NCBI GenBank assembly: GCA_024635555.1
Contig: JAGXIO010000055.1
Span: 1-41,742 of the forward strand
Source of the DNA: Saccharicrinis sp.
GTDB taxonomy: Bacteria; Bacteroidota; Bacteroidia; Bacteroidales; Marinilabiliaceae
Reading direction: 5' to 3'
Length of the DNA stretch: 41,742 nt
Below are positions 25,415 to 33,864 of the stretch, piece after piece; positions within the stretch are counted from its first letter, which is position 1; every line of letters begins with the position of its first letter. Below the pieces are notes generated by a model. It did no database searches. It was not told the DNA's origin and saw only the letters and a program-made list of their open reading frames with translations. The position numbers and the translations under genes are program-made.

Positions 25415-28096
25415 TCACTTTAGTTCCGTGATAAAAAACTTGAAATTGTGAATCATTTTCTGAATGGTTTCAAAATCGTAGGATTTAATGGCGGTATTCA
25501 AGGTCTGAGCATATTGCATTAAAGGAGGCCAGGCCGATTGTGCTATCGCTTGATTTAATTGAGCCAAAAACACATTTAGTTTTTCCGAAGATAATATTTC
25601 TTGTAAATCCTGACACACAGGCCATACGGATGTTTCTAAATTCAGTCTCAACTTTTCCTTATCGCCGTTAACAAAACAGAAATCATTATTTGGTATTTGC
25701 ACAAACGATTTATCTTGCCGTGGGTGCGCAGTTATAAACTTTGTTACTTCATCTAAAAGATCATCCTGTGAGATGGGCTTAGATAAAAAACCATGGAAAC
25801 CCTCTTTTATTGCCCGACGCTCCTCTTTGGAATCGCTGGATGCAGAGGATGCGATGATAGGGATATTTTTTATCTGTTCGTTTGCCTTTATCAGCTTAAA
25901 ATATTTAAAGTCATTAACTTTAGGCATACGCATATCCATAATAATTAAAGCCGGCTTATTCTTCAGCACTTGATTTACTATATCTTCGCCGTAAAAACAG
26001 GGTGTGCAATCTAAGTTAAGATTATTTCCTTGAGCACATAGTACATCCAGGTTGGTTTGCACATTGTCAATAATCAACACACGTTCCCGGTTAAATATCA
26101 CGCTGCTAATCACTTCCTCCTCTATTTCGGAAAAGGAATCGTTGGTGGCTTCAATATCGGGAATAGAAATAGAAAAAGTGGTTCCCTTATCTACTTGGCT
26201 TTCCATCGTAATAACGCCTCCCATCACGCTTACCAGTTTACGCACTATAGACAAACCCAATCCTGTTCCTTGTTGAGTTTTTTCGTCGGGACGCTTGTCC
26301 TGAACAAAAGGATCAAATATACTTATCTGTTTATCTTGCGATATGCCTATTCCGGTATCCGATACTGTAATTAAGAGATTACCCTTGGTTTGTTCGCTAT
26401 TAAAGGTAAATGCCGAGGAAATACTCACCTGACCATAATGCGTAAATTTCAGTGCATTACTAACCAGATTAAGTAGAATTTGCTTCATTTTTAACGAATC
26501 CACATATAGCAAATTTGGAAAGTCATTATTTGTGCGGACTAGTAACTCTATATTTTTTTCGGCAAAATACATCGAAAAGCTTTGCTCAATTTCCTTTAAC
26601 AGGAAAATAAAATTGGTATTTTCTTTCCGGATAGTCATTTGTCCTGCTTCAATTTTCTCCAAATCCAACAAGTCATTTATCAGTGCCAACAGTACTTTTC
26701 CGCTTGCCTTAATGGAGTTTAGGTATCCGTTTAAGGGGGCTTCAGCAATATGCTTACTCAACAGTTCCGAAAAACCGATGATAGAATTCATAGGAGTTCG
26801 TATTTCGTGCGACATATTTGCCAAAAACATCGTTTTTGCCTCATTGGCCTGCATGCTCTTATTGCGTTCTAGCAACAATGCACTCATCAGCTCCTTGGTA
26901 TCTGATACGTCCATTACCACACCTGATATATTACTTACCCCATTATTATCCATTACTAGCTGTCCCGAAAAACGAAGCCATAAATATTTATTATCGATAT
27001 TTAACATCCGGAATTCCACCACCATTTTCTTGTCAATCGATTTTACGGCATACGCAAAGGATGCATGCATATAATCCAGATCGTCGGGATGCAACCTTGT
27101 TTTAAACCATAGTTGATCTACCTTTCCATGATCCATCGCATACCCGGTTATCTCTTCATATATTTTATTGGTGTGCATAATGTTTGTGCGCAGGTTATAC
27201 TCTACAAAAGCAATTTTACCTGCACTCATGCTAAACTCCAGCCTATCTTTAAGCGCGGCCAATTCTTTTTCGTGTAAAACCCGGTCCGACACATCCATTC
27301 TCACCTCGGCCATATGCCATACATTCGGTTTGAACTCGTACGGAAAGGCGATTACCTGAATAGTTTGATCCTCCCTGTTGAGGTAACAAAATGTAGATTG
27401 CGTTTTAACCATTTTTTTTCGAGGGCATAGCTCACATGGCTCGTCTTTACCAGCAAAGTGTCCGTAGCACTTTTTGTTTATTGTGGCGATATCCTCCTGG
27501 CTATGAAAAATAATATCGCCGTGCTCATTACTGATTGATAAAACTGTATTGGTGGCCAATAGGATATTACGTAGTTGTATGTTCAAAAAATCACGCTCAT
27601 CCGTATTTCCTTTTATATCCGTATCATCAAACACTAAGCCATTTAATTCACTGGCTTTATCCTTGTTTTTAGCAAGCTCTTTTAACTGCCGCAAAGCTAT
27701 CTGATCGCCAATTGTTTTACAAAAAGTGGAAACAGAAGACCTCATTTCTTTTGTTATGGAGTTGTGTTGGGTCAGCATAACTATGACTCCCCATATTTGC
27801 CTATTTTCCAAAAAAACGGGAGCAACAAAATAGCTTGCATCTTGGACAATCTCAACCATACCAGGGTTTTGTAGCACCACATCAATAGCAAAACAGGTGT
27901 TACTTATCTTTTTTCTAACGGTATACTCCTCCCCATCGTGCTGGCTTGAAGCCACAATGTTTACATGCTTGCCGATTGCTTCAGCCAAGAAAACAAGCGA
28001 CGCCCCTGTTACTTTTTGCAGTAGCAAAACCTGTTGATTCCAGCTAAATTCCAAGGTGTTCGGAGATATTAATTTTGTTATAGTTTCCGGTATCAT
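25415..28096 (-). CDS. Hybrid histidine kinase: GAF - Cys-rich PAS - PAS - HisKA - HATPase - REC - helical tail
   Basis: An 893-residue protein without evident membrane segments, so probably cytoplasmic. A GAF-like domain occupies about residues 15-145. It is followed by a PAS-like domain with the cysteine motif CYGHFAGKDEPCELCP (about residues 209-224), then a PAS_3 domain with HPDD and GVVMDVSD (about 285-400). HisKA has His430 in MSHEIRTPMN. The HATPase motifs are intact (NLVSNALKFT, DTGIGIS, GTGLGLSIV). The receiver has Asp721 in MDMRMPK and the conserved Ser and Lys; its first acidic pair is reduced to DN. The ~100-residue tail resembles that of the partial kinase at 1-965 and shows no obvious HPt histidine. 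It heads the three-gene sensory operon. The Cys motif hints at metal or redox sensing. Confidence 0.9.
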   Translation of the reverse strand: MIPETITKLISPNTLEFSWNQQVLLLQKVTGASLVFLAEAIGKHVNIVASSQHDGEEYTVRKKISNTCFAIDVVLQNPGMVEIVQDASYFVAPVFLENRQIWGVIVMLTQHNSITKEMRSSVSTFCKTIGDQIALRQLKELAKNKDKASELNGLVFDDTDIKGNTDERDFLNIQLRNILLATNTVLSISNEHGDIIFHSQEDIATINKKCYGHFAGKDEPCELCPRKKMVKTQSTFCYLNREDQTIQVIAFPYEFKPNVWHMAEVRMDVSDRVLHEKELAALKDRLEFSMSAGKIAFVEYNLRTNIMHTNKIYEEITGYAMDHGKVDQLWFKTRLHPDDLDYMHASFAYAVKSIDKKMVVEFRMLNIDNKYLWLRFSGQLVMDNNGVSNISGVVMDVSDTKELMSALLLERNKSMQANEAKTMFLANMSHEIRTPMNSIIGFSELLSKHIAEAPLNGYLNSIKASGKVLLALINDLLDLEKIEAGQMTIRKENTNFIFLLKEIEQSFSMYFAEKNIELLVRTNNDFPNLLYVDSLKMKQILLNLVSNALKFTHYGQVSISSAFTFNSEQTKGNLLITVSDTGIGISQDKQISIFDPFVQDKRPDEKTQQGTGLGLSIVRKLVSVMGGVITMESQVDKGTTFSISIPDIEATNDSFSEIEEEVISSVIFNRERVLIIDNVQTNLDVLCAQGNNLNLDCTPCFYGEDIVNQVLKNKPALIIMDMRMPKVNDFKYFKLIKANEQIKNIPIIASSASSDSKEERRAIKEGFHGFLSKPISQDDLLDEVTKFITAHPRQDKSFVQIPNNDFCFVNGDKEKLRLNLETSVWPVCQDLQEILSSEKLNVFLAQLNQAIAQSAWPPLMQYAQTLNTAIKSYDFETIQKMIHNFKFFITELK

Positions 28097-28269
28097 TATA
28101 AATCGTCCCCGCTTTAACAGCCATTTACAAAGTAGCTGATTTTTATTCGGTTGATGATACGATGTTTATTGAAAATTGTTTCCCTTTATTAATTATATAC
28201 AAATCCCAGCTGTTGAAAAAGTGGAAAACATGGGCTATGATTTAATGGAGTAGTTTTAATTATTACTTG

Positions 28270-28277
28270 TATCTTTG
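28270..28277 (+). promoter_or_regulatory. Putative -7 box for the small membrane protein gene
   Basis: TATCTTTG is an exact match to TAnnTTTG and identical to the box ahead of parE. It lies 84 bases before the ATG at 28361, in the 264-base divergent spacer between the sensory operon and this gene. I see no good -33 element. Confidence 0.4.
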
Positions 28278-28360
28278 TATTTTATTGCAAGCAGGGTAGT
28301 ATTTTGGTGCCACAACCGAAAAACTTTCAAATAAGTATCTTGCTACTAAAATTAGAAACT

Positions 28361-28681
28361 ATGAAATTTACATTTATAAAAACAGCCCCTCACCGAAAGT
28401 TTAACCATAACCCCATCTATTACAATGAGGCCAAGGAAGAGCAAGCAAAACGCAACAACCGCATCAAGAGCGAGCTTGGACAGGAAATTAAAAATGACCA
28501 AGAAGGCATTGGAGAGAGGGTGAAAGGTCAGATGCGCCGCAAAATACAAGGTCACTTTGAGGTAGTGAGAAAAGAAAAAAGACGGTCGAACATTCGATTG
28601 GCAATCATTCTTATTGGCTTGGTTATCTTTTTTTATTACTTGTTGATGTCGAGTTCCGAGTGGGTACTTAAATATATGTAG
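28361..28681 (+). CDS. Small single-pass membrane protein, conserved hypothetical
   Basis: A 106-residue protein starting MKFTFIKTAPHRKFNHNPIYY. It has a highly charged middle (KEEQAKRNNRIKSELGQE, RVKGQMRRKI) likely to be helical and cytoplasmic. One transmembrane helix near the C-terminus (RLAIILIGLVIFFYYLLMS, about residues 79-97) is followed by a short tail. An upstream ATG at 28304 would add 19 residues from AT-rich leader and is less likely. I recognise no characterised family. Its position ahead of mutL may reflect a conserved Bacteroidota neighbourhood, but a function cannot be assigned. GC-rich hairpins and a terminator-like stem separate it from mutL. Confidence 0.75.
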   Translation: MKFTFIKTAPHRKFNHNPIYYNEAKEEQAKRNNRIKSELGQEIKNDQEGIGERVKGQMRRKIQGHFEVVRKEKRRSNIRLAIILIGLVIFFYYLLMSSSEWVLKYM

Positions 28682-28710
28682 CGGCAGCAAACGAGTCATT
28701 TCGCCTACCA

Positions 28711-28855
28711 AAACCCTCCCTGCCTACCGGCAGACAGGTAACTCTCCCGAAAACAAGTTCGGGACGACCTGTTCCGAACTCGTTTCGGAAGGCTCTAAAG
28801 GGAGAACTGCCACCCTTTTAGTGTTACACCTCCCCTTTAGGGGAATGAGGGGTGA
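28711..28855. repeat. Array of GC-rich hairpins upstream of mutL
   Basis: In order: CTGCC-TACC-GGCAG (28720-28733), TCCCGAA...TTCGGGA (28745-28764), TTCCGA...TCGGAA (28772-28790), then CTCTAAAGGGAGAAC and CTCCCCTTTAGGGGAATGAGGGG (28793-28855). The last part belongs to the CCCTCTAACTCCCC family seen at 3782-3850 and 19799-19828. No gene is present. Confidence 0.6.
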
Positions 28856-28890
28856 ATGTGCAAGATCAATCCAACATCATTAACTCACAT

Positions 28891-28915
28891 AAAACATCTG
28901 CCTATCAGGTGTTTT
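28891..28915. terminator. Stem-loop between the small membrane protein gene and mutL
   Basis: AAAACATCTG, loop CCTAT, CAGGTGTTTT: a 10-bp stem with one T-G wobble and T-rich 3' arm. It could end transcription of the upstream gene. It lies only 23 bases before the mutL start, so it might alternatively sit in the mutL leader. Confidence 0.5.
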
Positions 28916-28937
28916 ACGCTGTAGAATAGCTTCATTT

Positions 28938-30878
28938 ATGTCAGATATCATCCAACTGTTACCCGATTCTGTTGCCAATCAAATTGCCGCTGGCGAGGTG
29001 ATACAGCGACCGGCTTCCATGTTAAAAGAACTCGTGGAGAACGCCATTGATGCGGGCAGTACCGATATAAAAATAATTGTTAAAGATGCCGGACGAACGC
29101 TTGTTCAGGTCATCGACAATGGCTGTGGCATGTCGGCCACCGATGCCCGTTTATCTTTTGAGCGACACGCCACCTCTAAAATAAAAAATGTAAACGATTT
29201 ATTTGCCATCCGCACTATGGGTTTTAGGGGCGAAGCGTTGGCTTCTATTGCCGCCGTTGCACAAACCGAGCTCAAAACCAAAAAACACGGCGACGAATTG
29301 GGCACTCATATAGTCATGTCGGGCTCCGAAGTGCAAAAACAAGAGGTCATCAACTGCCCCACAGGAAGCAATTTTATTGTTCGCGATTTATTTTTCAACG
29401 TGCCCGCCCGTCGAAGGTTTCTAAAAAAGGACAGCACCGAGTTACGGCATATCATCACCGAATTTCAGCATGTGGCGCTGGCCAACCCCGACATTAGTTT
29501 TAGCCTCGAACACAATAACATGGCCATGTTTCAGCTTCCGGTATCTAACCTCAGGCAGCGCATCATCAACATGACGGGCAAATCCATGAATAACCAATTG
29601 GTACCCGTTGAAGTCAACACCACTTTGATTCAGATACATGGTTTTATAGGCAAACCCGAAGCAGCACGCAAGTCCTCGGGCGATCAGTTTCTTTTTGTAA
29701 ACCAACGCTACATGCGTCATCCATATATGAACAAGGCCATTACCGAGGCCTATTCCAACCTCATATTGCCCAATACCATACCTGCCTATTTTTTATATTT
29801 TGAGGTAGATCCTAAGATCATTGATATCAATATCCACCCCACCAAAACCGAAATAAAATTTGAGGACGAACGAGCCATATGGCACATTTTAAATGCCACC
29901 ATCAAAGAGAGCTTGGGAAAACACAACATGATACCCACCATCGACTTTGATACAACGGATAAGATGGACATTCCCGTGAGCAATAAGAATAACGATCCGG
30001 ATGCCCCTTCTGTAAAGGTTGATCCGCACTTTAATCCCTTTGACACACCCACACCCGACCCTTCAAGTTTTGGAGGCCCATCGTTACATCCCTCCGGAGG
30101 TGGCAGTGGCGGCGCATTCCGCAACGCATCGTCCACACCCAAAGGATGGCAGCAATTGTACGACGACTTTGAGTCAGACAAAGGAAACATGCCGTTTGAA
30201 AAGGAAACACAAACTCAAACCCTAATTAATACCATTACCACATCCAATTGGGACACACACCCCGAACCTCATCAGCATACCTTGGATTCACAATACGATA
30301 ATACGGGAGCAAAGCCGGGTTCAACATGCTTTCAGTTCAAAAACAAATATATTCTCACCGCCGGAAAATCGGGGCTGATGATGGTTGATCAAAAAAGAGC
30401 ACACGAGCGTATCTTATTTGAGCGACTGATGCGATCCGTCACCACAAAACAAAGCATGACACAGCAAAGCCTATTTCCGGAGCAATTGGAATTTAACGCC
30501 GAAGATGCCATCGTAGTTAAAGAACTGTTGCAAGACCTAAAACTATTTGGACTGGATATAAAGGAATCAAAAGCCAATATTTTTGAGGTGAGAGGAATGC
30601 CCGCAAACATGGAAAAAATGAATCCGAAATTGCTGTTAGATCAAATAATTGAAGATTATAAAAGTGGCGAAGTCAATCTGCAAGCTGACCTAAAGGAAAG
30701 GATAGCCCGTTTAATGGCCAAGCAATCCTCTATTAAATCAGGCCAAACACTCCGCTCAGAGGAGATGGACGAACTGATAGGGCAACTATTTACATGCGAG
30801 GTACCCAATTATTCACCCGATGGCAAACCTATCATCTCCATATTATCGAACCAGGAAATAGAAATACGTTTTAAATGA
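28938..30878 (+). CDS. mutL: DNA mismatch repair protein MutL
   Basis: Couples MutS mismatch recognition to strand removal. The GHKL ATPase domain is complete: QIAAGEVIQRPASMLKELVENAIDAG, DNGCGM, and TMGFRGEALASIAAV. A variable Gly/Pro/Ser-rich linker (about residues 360-400) is followed by the C-terminal dimerisation domain. The site of the DQHA(X)2E(X)4E endonuclease motif reads DQKRAHERILFE (from Asp484), so the His and Ala of DQHA are replaced. The later motifs are also atypical (AKQSSIKSG where ACHAA-type motifs occur; SPDGKP for the CPHGRP type). Nicking activity is therefore uncertain. Length 646 is normal. The two rhomboid genes follow on the same strand, the first after 96 bases. Confidence 0.95.
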   Translation: MSDIIQLLPDSVANQIAAGEVIQRPASMLKELVENAIDAGSTDIKIIVKDAGRTLVQVIDNGCGMSATDARLSFERHATSKIKNVNDLFAIRTMGFRGEALASIAAVAQTELKTKKHGDELGTHIVMSGSEVQKQEVINCPTGSNFIVRDLFFNVPARRRFLKKDSTELRHIITEFQHVALANPDISFSLEHNNMAMFQLPVSNLRQRIINMTGKSMNNQLVPVEVNTTLIQIHGFIGKPEAARKSSGDQFLFVNQRYMRHPYMNKAITEAYSNLILPNTIPAYFLYFEVDPKIIDINIHPTKTEIKFEDERAIWHILNATIKESLGKHNMIPTIDFDTTDKMDIPVSNKNNDPDAPSVKVDPHFNPFDTPTPDPSSFGGPSLHPSGGGSGGAFRNASSTPKGWQQLYDDFESDKGNMPFEKETQTQTLINTITTSNWDTHPEPHQHTLDSQYDNTGAKPGSTCFQFKNKYILTAGKSGLMMVDQKRAHERILFERLMRSVTTKQSMTQQSLFPEQLEFNAEDAIVVKELLQDLKLFGLDIKESKANIFEVRGMPANMEKMNPKLLLDQIIEDYKSGEVNLQADLKERIARLMAKQSSIKSGQTLRSEEMDELIGQLFTCEVPNYSPDGKPIISILSNQEIEIRFK

Positions 30879-30974
30879 CATTGTGGCATTTCTATTGATT
30901 TTAACGATTGGTAAATCATTTTGGCTTAAAGCTTGTTAAACTCCTAAATCAAAATTCACACTTAGTATTAGCAT

Positions 30975-31733
30975 ATGTACAAACAACAAAGTTTTCTTAG
31001 TAACATTCCCGCCGTAGTAAAAAATTTACTAATCATAAATGCATTGGCCTTTTTGGCCATGTATATTTTTTCGCAAGGTGTTAAAATACCTGGGATGGGA
31101 CTCGTGCGTTTCGATTTAAATTCCATTATGGGGCTATACACACCTGGGAGCGAGTATTTTAAATTTTTCCAGTATATTACCTACATGTTCATGCACGCCA
31201 ATCTAACGCATGTATTTTTTAACATGTTTGCTCTTTTTATGTTTGGCCGGATATTGGAAAAAACCTGGGGCCCTCAAAAATTTCTATTTTATTATTTGGT
31301 AACAGGTATTGGCGCGGGACTGTTATACGTAATGGTAGGCTTTATACGCGCCAAATTTTTGGCAGCCAGCTTGCCGCCTACTTTGGTTGCAGATATTTAT
31401 GCGCAAGGACAATCGGTATTGTTCAGCCAAAAAAACTATGTAGATGCTACTGCAGCCTCACTTAACTTATTGGTAAACATGCCCATGGTTGGTGCTTCGG
31501 GTGCGGTATTCGGGTTGCTACTGGCTTTTGGGATGATGTTTCCAAACGAGTATATTTATTTATACATGATAGTGCCCCTCAAAGCAAAATACTTTGTAAT
31601 GGGTTATGGAGGGCTCGAAATATATTTTATGTGGCAAAATAATCCAGGCGACAATGTGGCACACTTGGCACACTTAGGAGGAATGCTGTTTGGATTTATT
31701 TTGATACGATTGTGGCGGAAAAAAGATTTTTAA
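30975..31733 (+). CDS. Rhomboid family intramembrane serine protease (first of a pair)
   Basis: A multi-pass membrane protein of 252 residues. The rhomboid fold is shown by YMFMHANLTHVFFNMFALFMFG (loop 1 and TM2), the catalytic Ser175 in GASGAVFG, and the catalytic His233 in HLAHLGGMLFG. A ~45-residue insert between TM3 and TM4 (about residues 125-165) is longer than in GlpG. The family cleaves transmembrane segments; the substrates here are unknown. It is followed 45 bases later by a second rhomboid, which in turn overlaps the EEP gene, so the three are likely one transcription unit downstream of mutL. Confidence 0.93.
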   Translation: MYKQQSFLSNIPAVVKNLLIINALAFLAMYIFSQGVKIPGMGLVRFDLNSIMGLYTPGSEYFKFFQYITYMFMHANLTHVFFNMFALFMFGRILEKTWGPQKFLFYYLVTGIGAGLLYVMVGFIRAKFLAASLPPTLVADIYAQGQSVLFSQKNYVDATAASLNLLVNMPMVGASGAVFGLLLAFGMMFPNEYIYLYMIVPLKAKYFVMGYGGLEIYFMWQNNPGDNVAHLAHLGGMLFGFILIRLWRKKDF

Positions 31734-31778
31734 TGATACTTTGCATCCCAATACCAACAAAATAGCTATTTTTAACTT

Positions 31779-32669
31779 ATGGCAATTGCAGACGAAATAA
31801 AAGATTCATTTAAGAAGGGCGGTGTTTTAACCCGGCTCATCTACATCAACCTGGGCGTTTATGTGTTTTTTTTAATTATACACATCCTGTTTTCGTTGTT
31901 CAATCACCCCGAAATATCAGATATAATTAAAAGCTGGCTCTCGGTACCTGCCGACCCCACAGCCTTGTTTTTTAAGCCTTGGAGCATTTTTACCTACATG
32001 TTTCTACACTACGATTTTTTGCATATCTTGTTTAATATGCTTTACCTGTATTGGTTTGGGCGAATATTTTTGCAATTTTTTAACCCCCGACAGTTGTTGG
32101 GTGTTTATTTTATGGGGGGCTTGGCAGGAGCACTTCTCTACATGGTATCCTACAATATTTTTCCGGCACTCAGTAACTTTACCCAATCGCCCATTATGAT
32201 GGGTGCCTCGGCCTCGGTGATGGCCATTATCTTTGGTGCAGCAAGCTTCTCGCCCAACTATCGCATACATTTAGTTTTTATAGGTCCAGTAAAACTAATG
32301 TATCTGGCCATTGGAATGCTTATTTTAGATTTAATAGCCATCCCTACCCTCTCCAATACCGGAGGACATTTGGCACATATTGGGGGTGCGTTGTTTGGGA
32401 TGTTTTTTGCATCCAGAGCTACTAAGGGCAAAGATATCACCATGCGCTTTAACCGCTTTATGGACAATATGGTTTCTCTATTTTCGCGCAAACCAAAAAT
32501 GAGGGTGACCCACTCAAGCAAGCCGCCTGTAAACGATATGGAATACAACGCCCAAAAACGTAAAAAACAAGGCGAGATTGACCGCATTCTGGACAAAATA
32601 AAAACCAGTGGGTATGATAGTTTATCAAAACAAGAAAAAGACGATTTATTTAACGCTAGCCATAATTAA
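31779..32669 (+). CDS. Rhomboid family intramembrane serine protease (second of a pair)
   Basis: A 296-residue paralogue-like neighbour of the preceding rhomboid. Features are FLHYDFLHILFNMLYLYWFG, the nucleophile Ser144 in the variant motif GASASVM (usual GxSG, here Ala in the last position), and the catalytic His200 in GHLAHIGGALFG. After the last transmembrane helix comes a ~90-residue soluble, basic C-terminal extension (from about residue 210) with a predicted helical end (KKQGEIDRILDKIKTSGYDS) of unknown role. The stop codon overlaps the ATG of the next gene by one base (TAATG), implying translational coupling. Confidence 0.92.
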   Translation: MAIADEIKDSFKKGGVLTRLIYINLGVYVFFLIIHILFSLFNHPEISDIIKSWLSVPADPTALFFKPWSIFTYMFLHYDFLHILFNMLYLYWFGRIFLQFFNPRQLLGVYFMGGLAGALLYMVSYNIFPALSNFTQSPIMMGASASVMAIIFGAASFSPNYRIHLVFIGPVKLMYLAIGMLILDLIAIPTLSNTGGHLAHIGGALFGMFFASRATKGKDITMRFNRFMDNMVSLFSRKPKMRVTHSSKPPVNDMEYNAQKRKKQGEIDRILDKIKTSGYDSLSKQEKDDLFNASHN

Positions 32670-33787
32670 TGCTTACCTTCTTTCGTAATATAACCCGATC
32701 GTTTGTTTCGATCCTTAACCTCATAGCCCTATTGCTGATAGGCTTGGCCTACTTGAGCGTTTATGTAAGCCCCGAGCATATCGGCTTTGTTTCATTAATA
32801 GGATTCATCTTTCCGGTTCTTTGGTTAATAAACCTATTTTTTGTTATATTTTGGATATTCCGAAAACGGAAACGTGCTGTTTTTTCTCTTTTGGCCGTTG
32901 TGGTAACCTGGTGGCTATGGTGGGCAATGTTTCCAATAAACAGCAGTAGCAATATCAGCAGAAAAGACCTCAATAATCCATTGCAAGTGATGTCGTACAA
33001 TGTGCGTATGTTTGATAAATATGTTTGGACTGGTGACAAAGGCACACCACAAAAAATTTATGACTTTATAAAACAGCAAAATCCCGACGTACTTTGCCTA
33101 CAGGAATTTTATATCAACAATAAAAATCCCCAATATTCCGAAAACAATATTCTGTCGCAGTTTAAGCAATTTAAATACAAACACCTGGAATACAACATAC
33201 AAACTAAATCGGGCAAGAAATATGGATTGGCTACCTTTTCAAAATATCCTATCACCAACCAAAAGCCATTGCTATTCGAAAATACCACAAATTTTAGTAT
33301 CCAAACCGATATTGAGGTAAATGGCCAAACCATTCGGGTTTTCAACAACCATTTGGAATCTATACGCTTAAAGCGCGAAAATTATAATTTTATAGATAGT
33401 ATTGAATTTAAAAATGAGAGGGAACGGCGCGATGGAGCTTACGATATTTTCAAAAAATTAAACAAAGCCTTTACGCAACGTGCTATGCAGGCACAAACCA
33501 TTGGTAGGCATATTAAAAACTCACCTTATCCGGCAGTGGTTTGCGGCGATTTTAACGATACCCCGGTTTCGTATGTATATCGTACGGTTAGGAGTAAGCT
33601 CAAAGATGCTTTTATTGAATCAGGGAGTGGTATTGGCGGCACCTACAACGGCAACCTTCCTCCGTTTCGTATCGACTTTATTTTTCACGATGCCCAGTTT
33701 GAATCCTATAACTATAATCGCGAAAAGAAGAATCTTAGCGACCACTATCCGATATCGACCCTGTTAGAATTATCGCCTAAGATTTAA
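32669..33787 (+). CDS. Membrane-anchored endonuclease/exonuclease/phosphatase family protein
   Basis: The N-terminal ~90 residues contain three hydrophobic helices (about 12-32, 38-63 and 70-88). An EEP catalytic domain follows: MSYNVRMF, the metal-binding Glu in LCLQEF, NNHLES, GDFNDTP, and the terminal RIDFIFHD with LSDHYP. The active-site set Asn, Glu, His, Asp-Asn, Asp-His is complete. The catalytic domain would probably lie on the outer face of the inner membrane, but topology is not certain. The family includes nucleases, phosphodiesterases and lipid or sugar phosphatases, so the substrate is open. It is translationally coupled to the second rhomboid gene. Length is 372. Confidence 0.88.
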   Translation: MLTFFRNITRSFVSILNLIALLLIGLAYLSVYVSPEHIGFVSLIGFIFPVLWLINLFFVIFWIFRKRKRAVFSLLAVVVTWWLWWAMFPINSSSNISRKDLNNPLQVMSYNVRMFDKYVWTGDKGTPQKIYDFIKQQNPDVLCLQEFYINNKNPQYSENNILSQFKQFKYKHLEYNIQTKSGKKYGLATFSKYPITNQKPLLFENTTNFSIQTDIEVNGQTIRVFNNHLESIRLKRENYNFIDSIEFKNERERRDGAYDIFKKLNKAFTQRAMQAQTIGRHIKNSPYPAVVCGDFNDTPVSYVYRTVRSKLKDAFIESGSGIGGTYNGNLPPFRIDFIFHDAQFESYNYNREKKNLSDHYPISTLLELSPKI

Positions 33788-33864
33788 TCGGGATTAACTT
33801 GTTTTTTTTATCTTCTGCGGCATAATGCACCAAAATAAGTGCCTGTTATTCACGAATAGTTGTA

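Noticed and set aside
30040-30140. Gly/Pro/Ser-rich stretch in MutL as an inserted repeat
   Set aside because: The inter-domain linker of MutL is naturally variable and low in complexity, and the DNA does not match the dispersed repeats closely.
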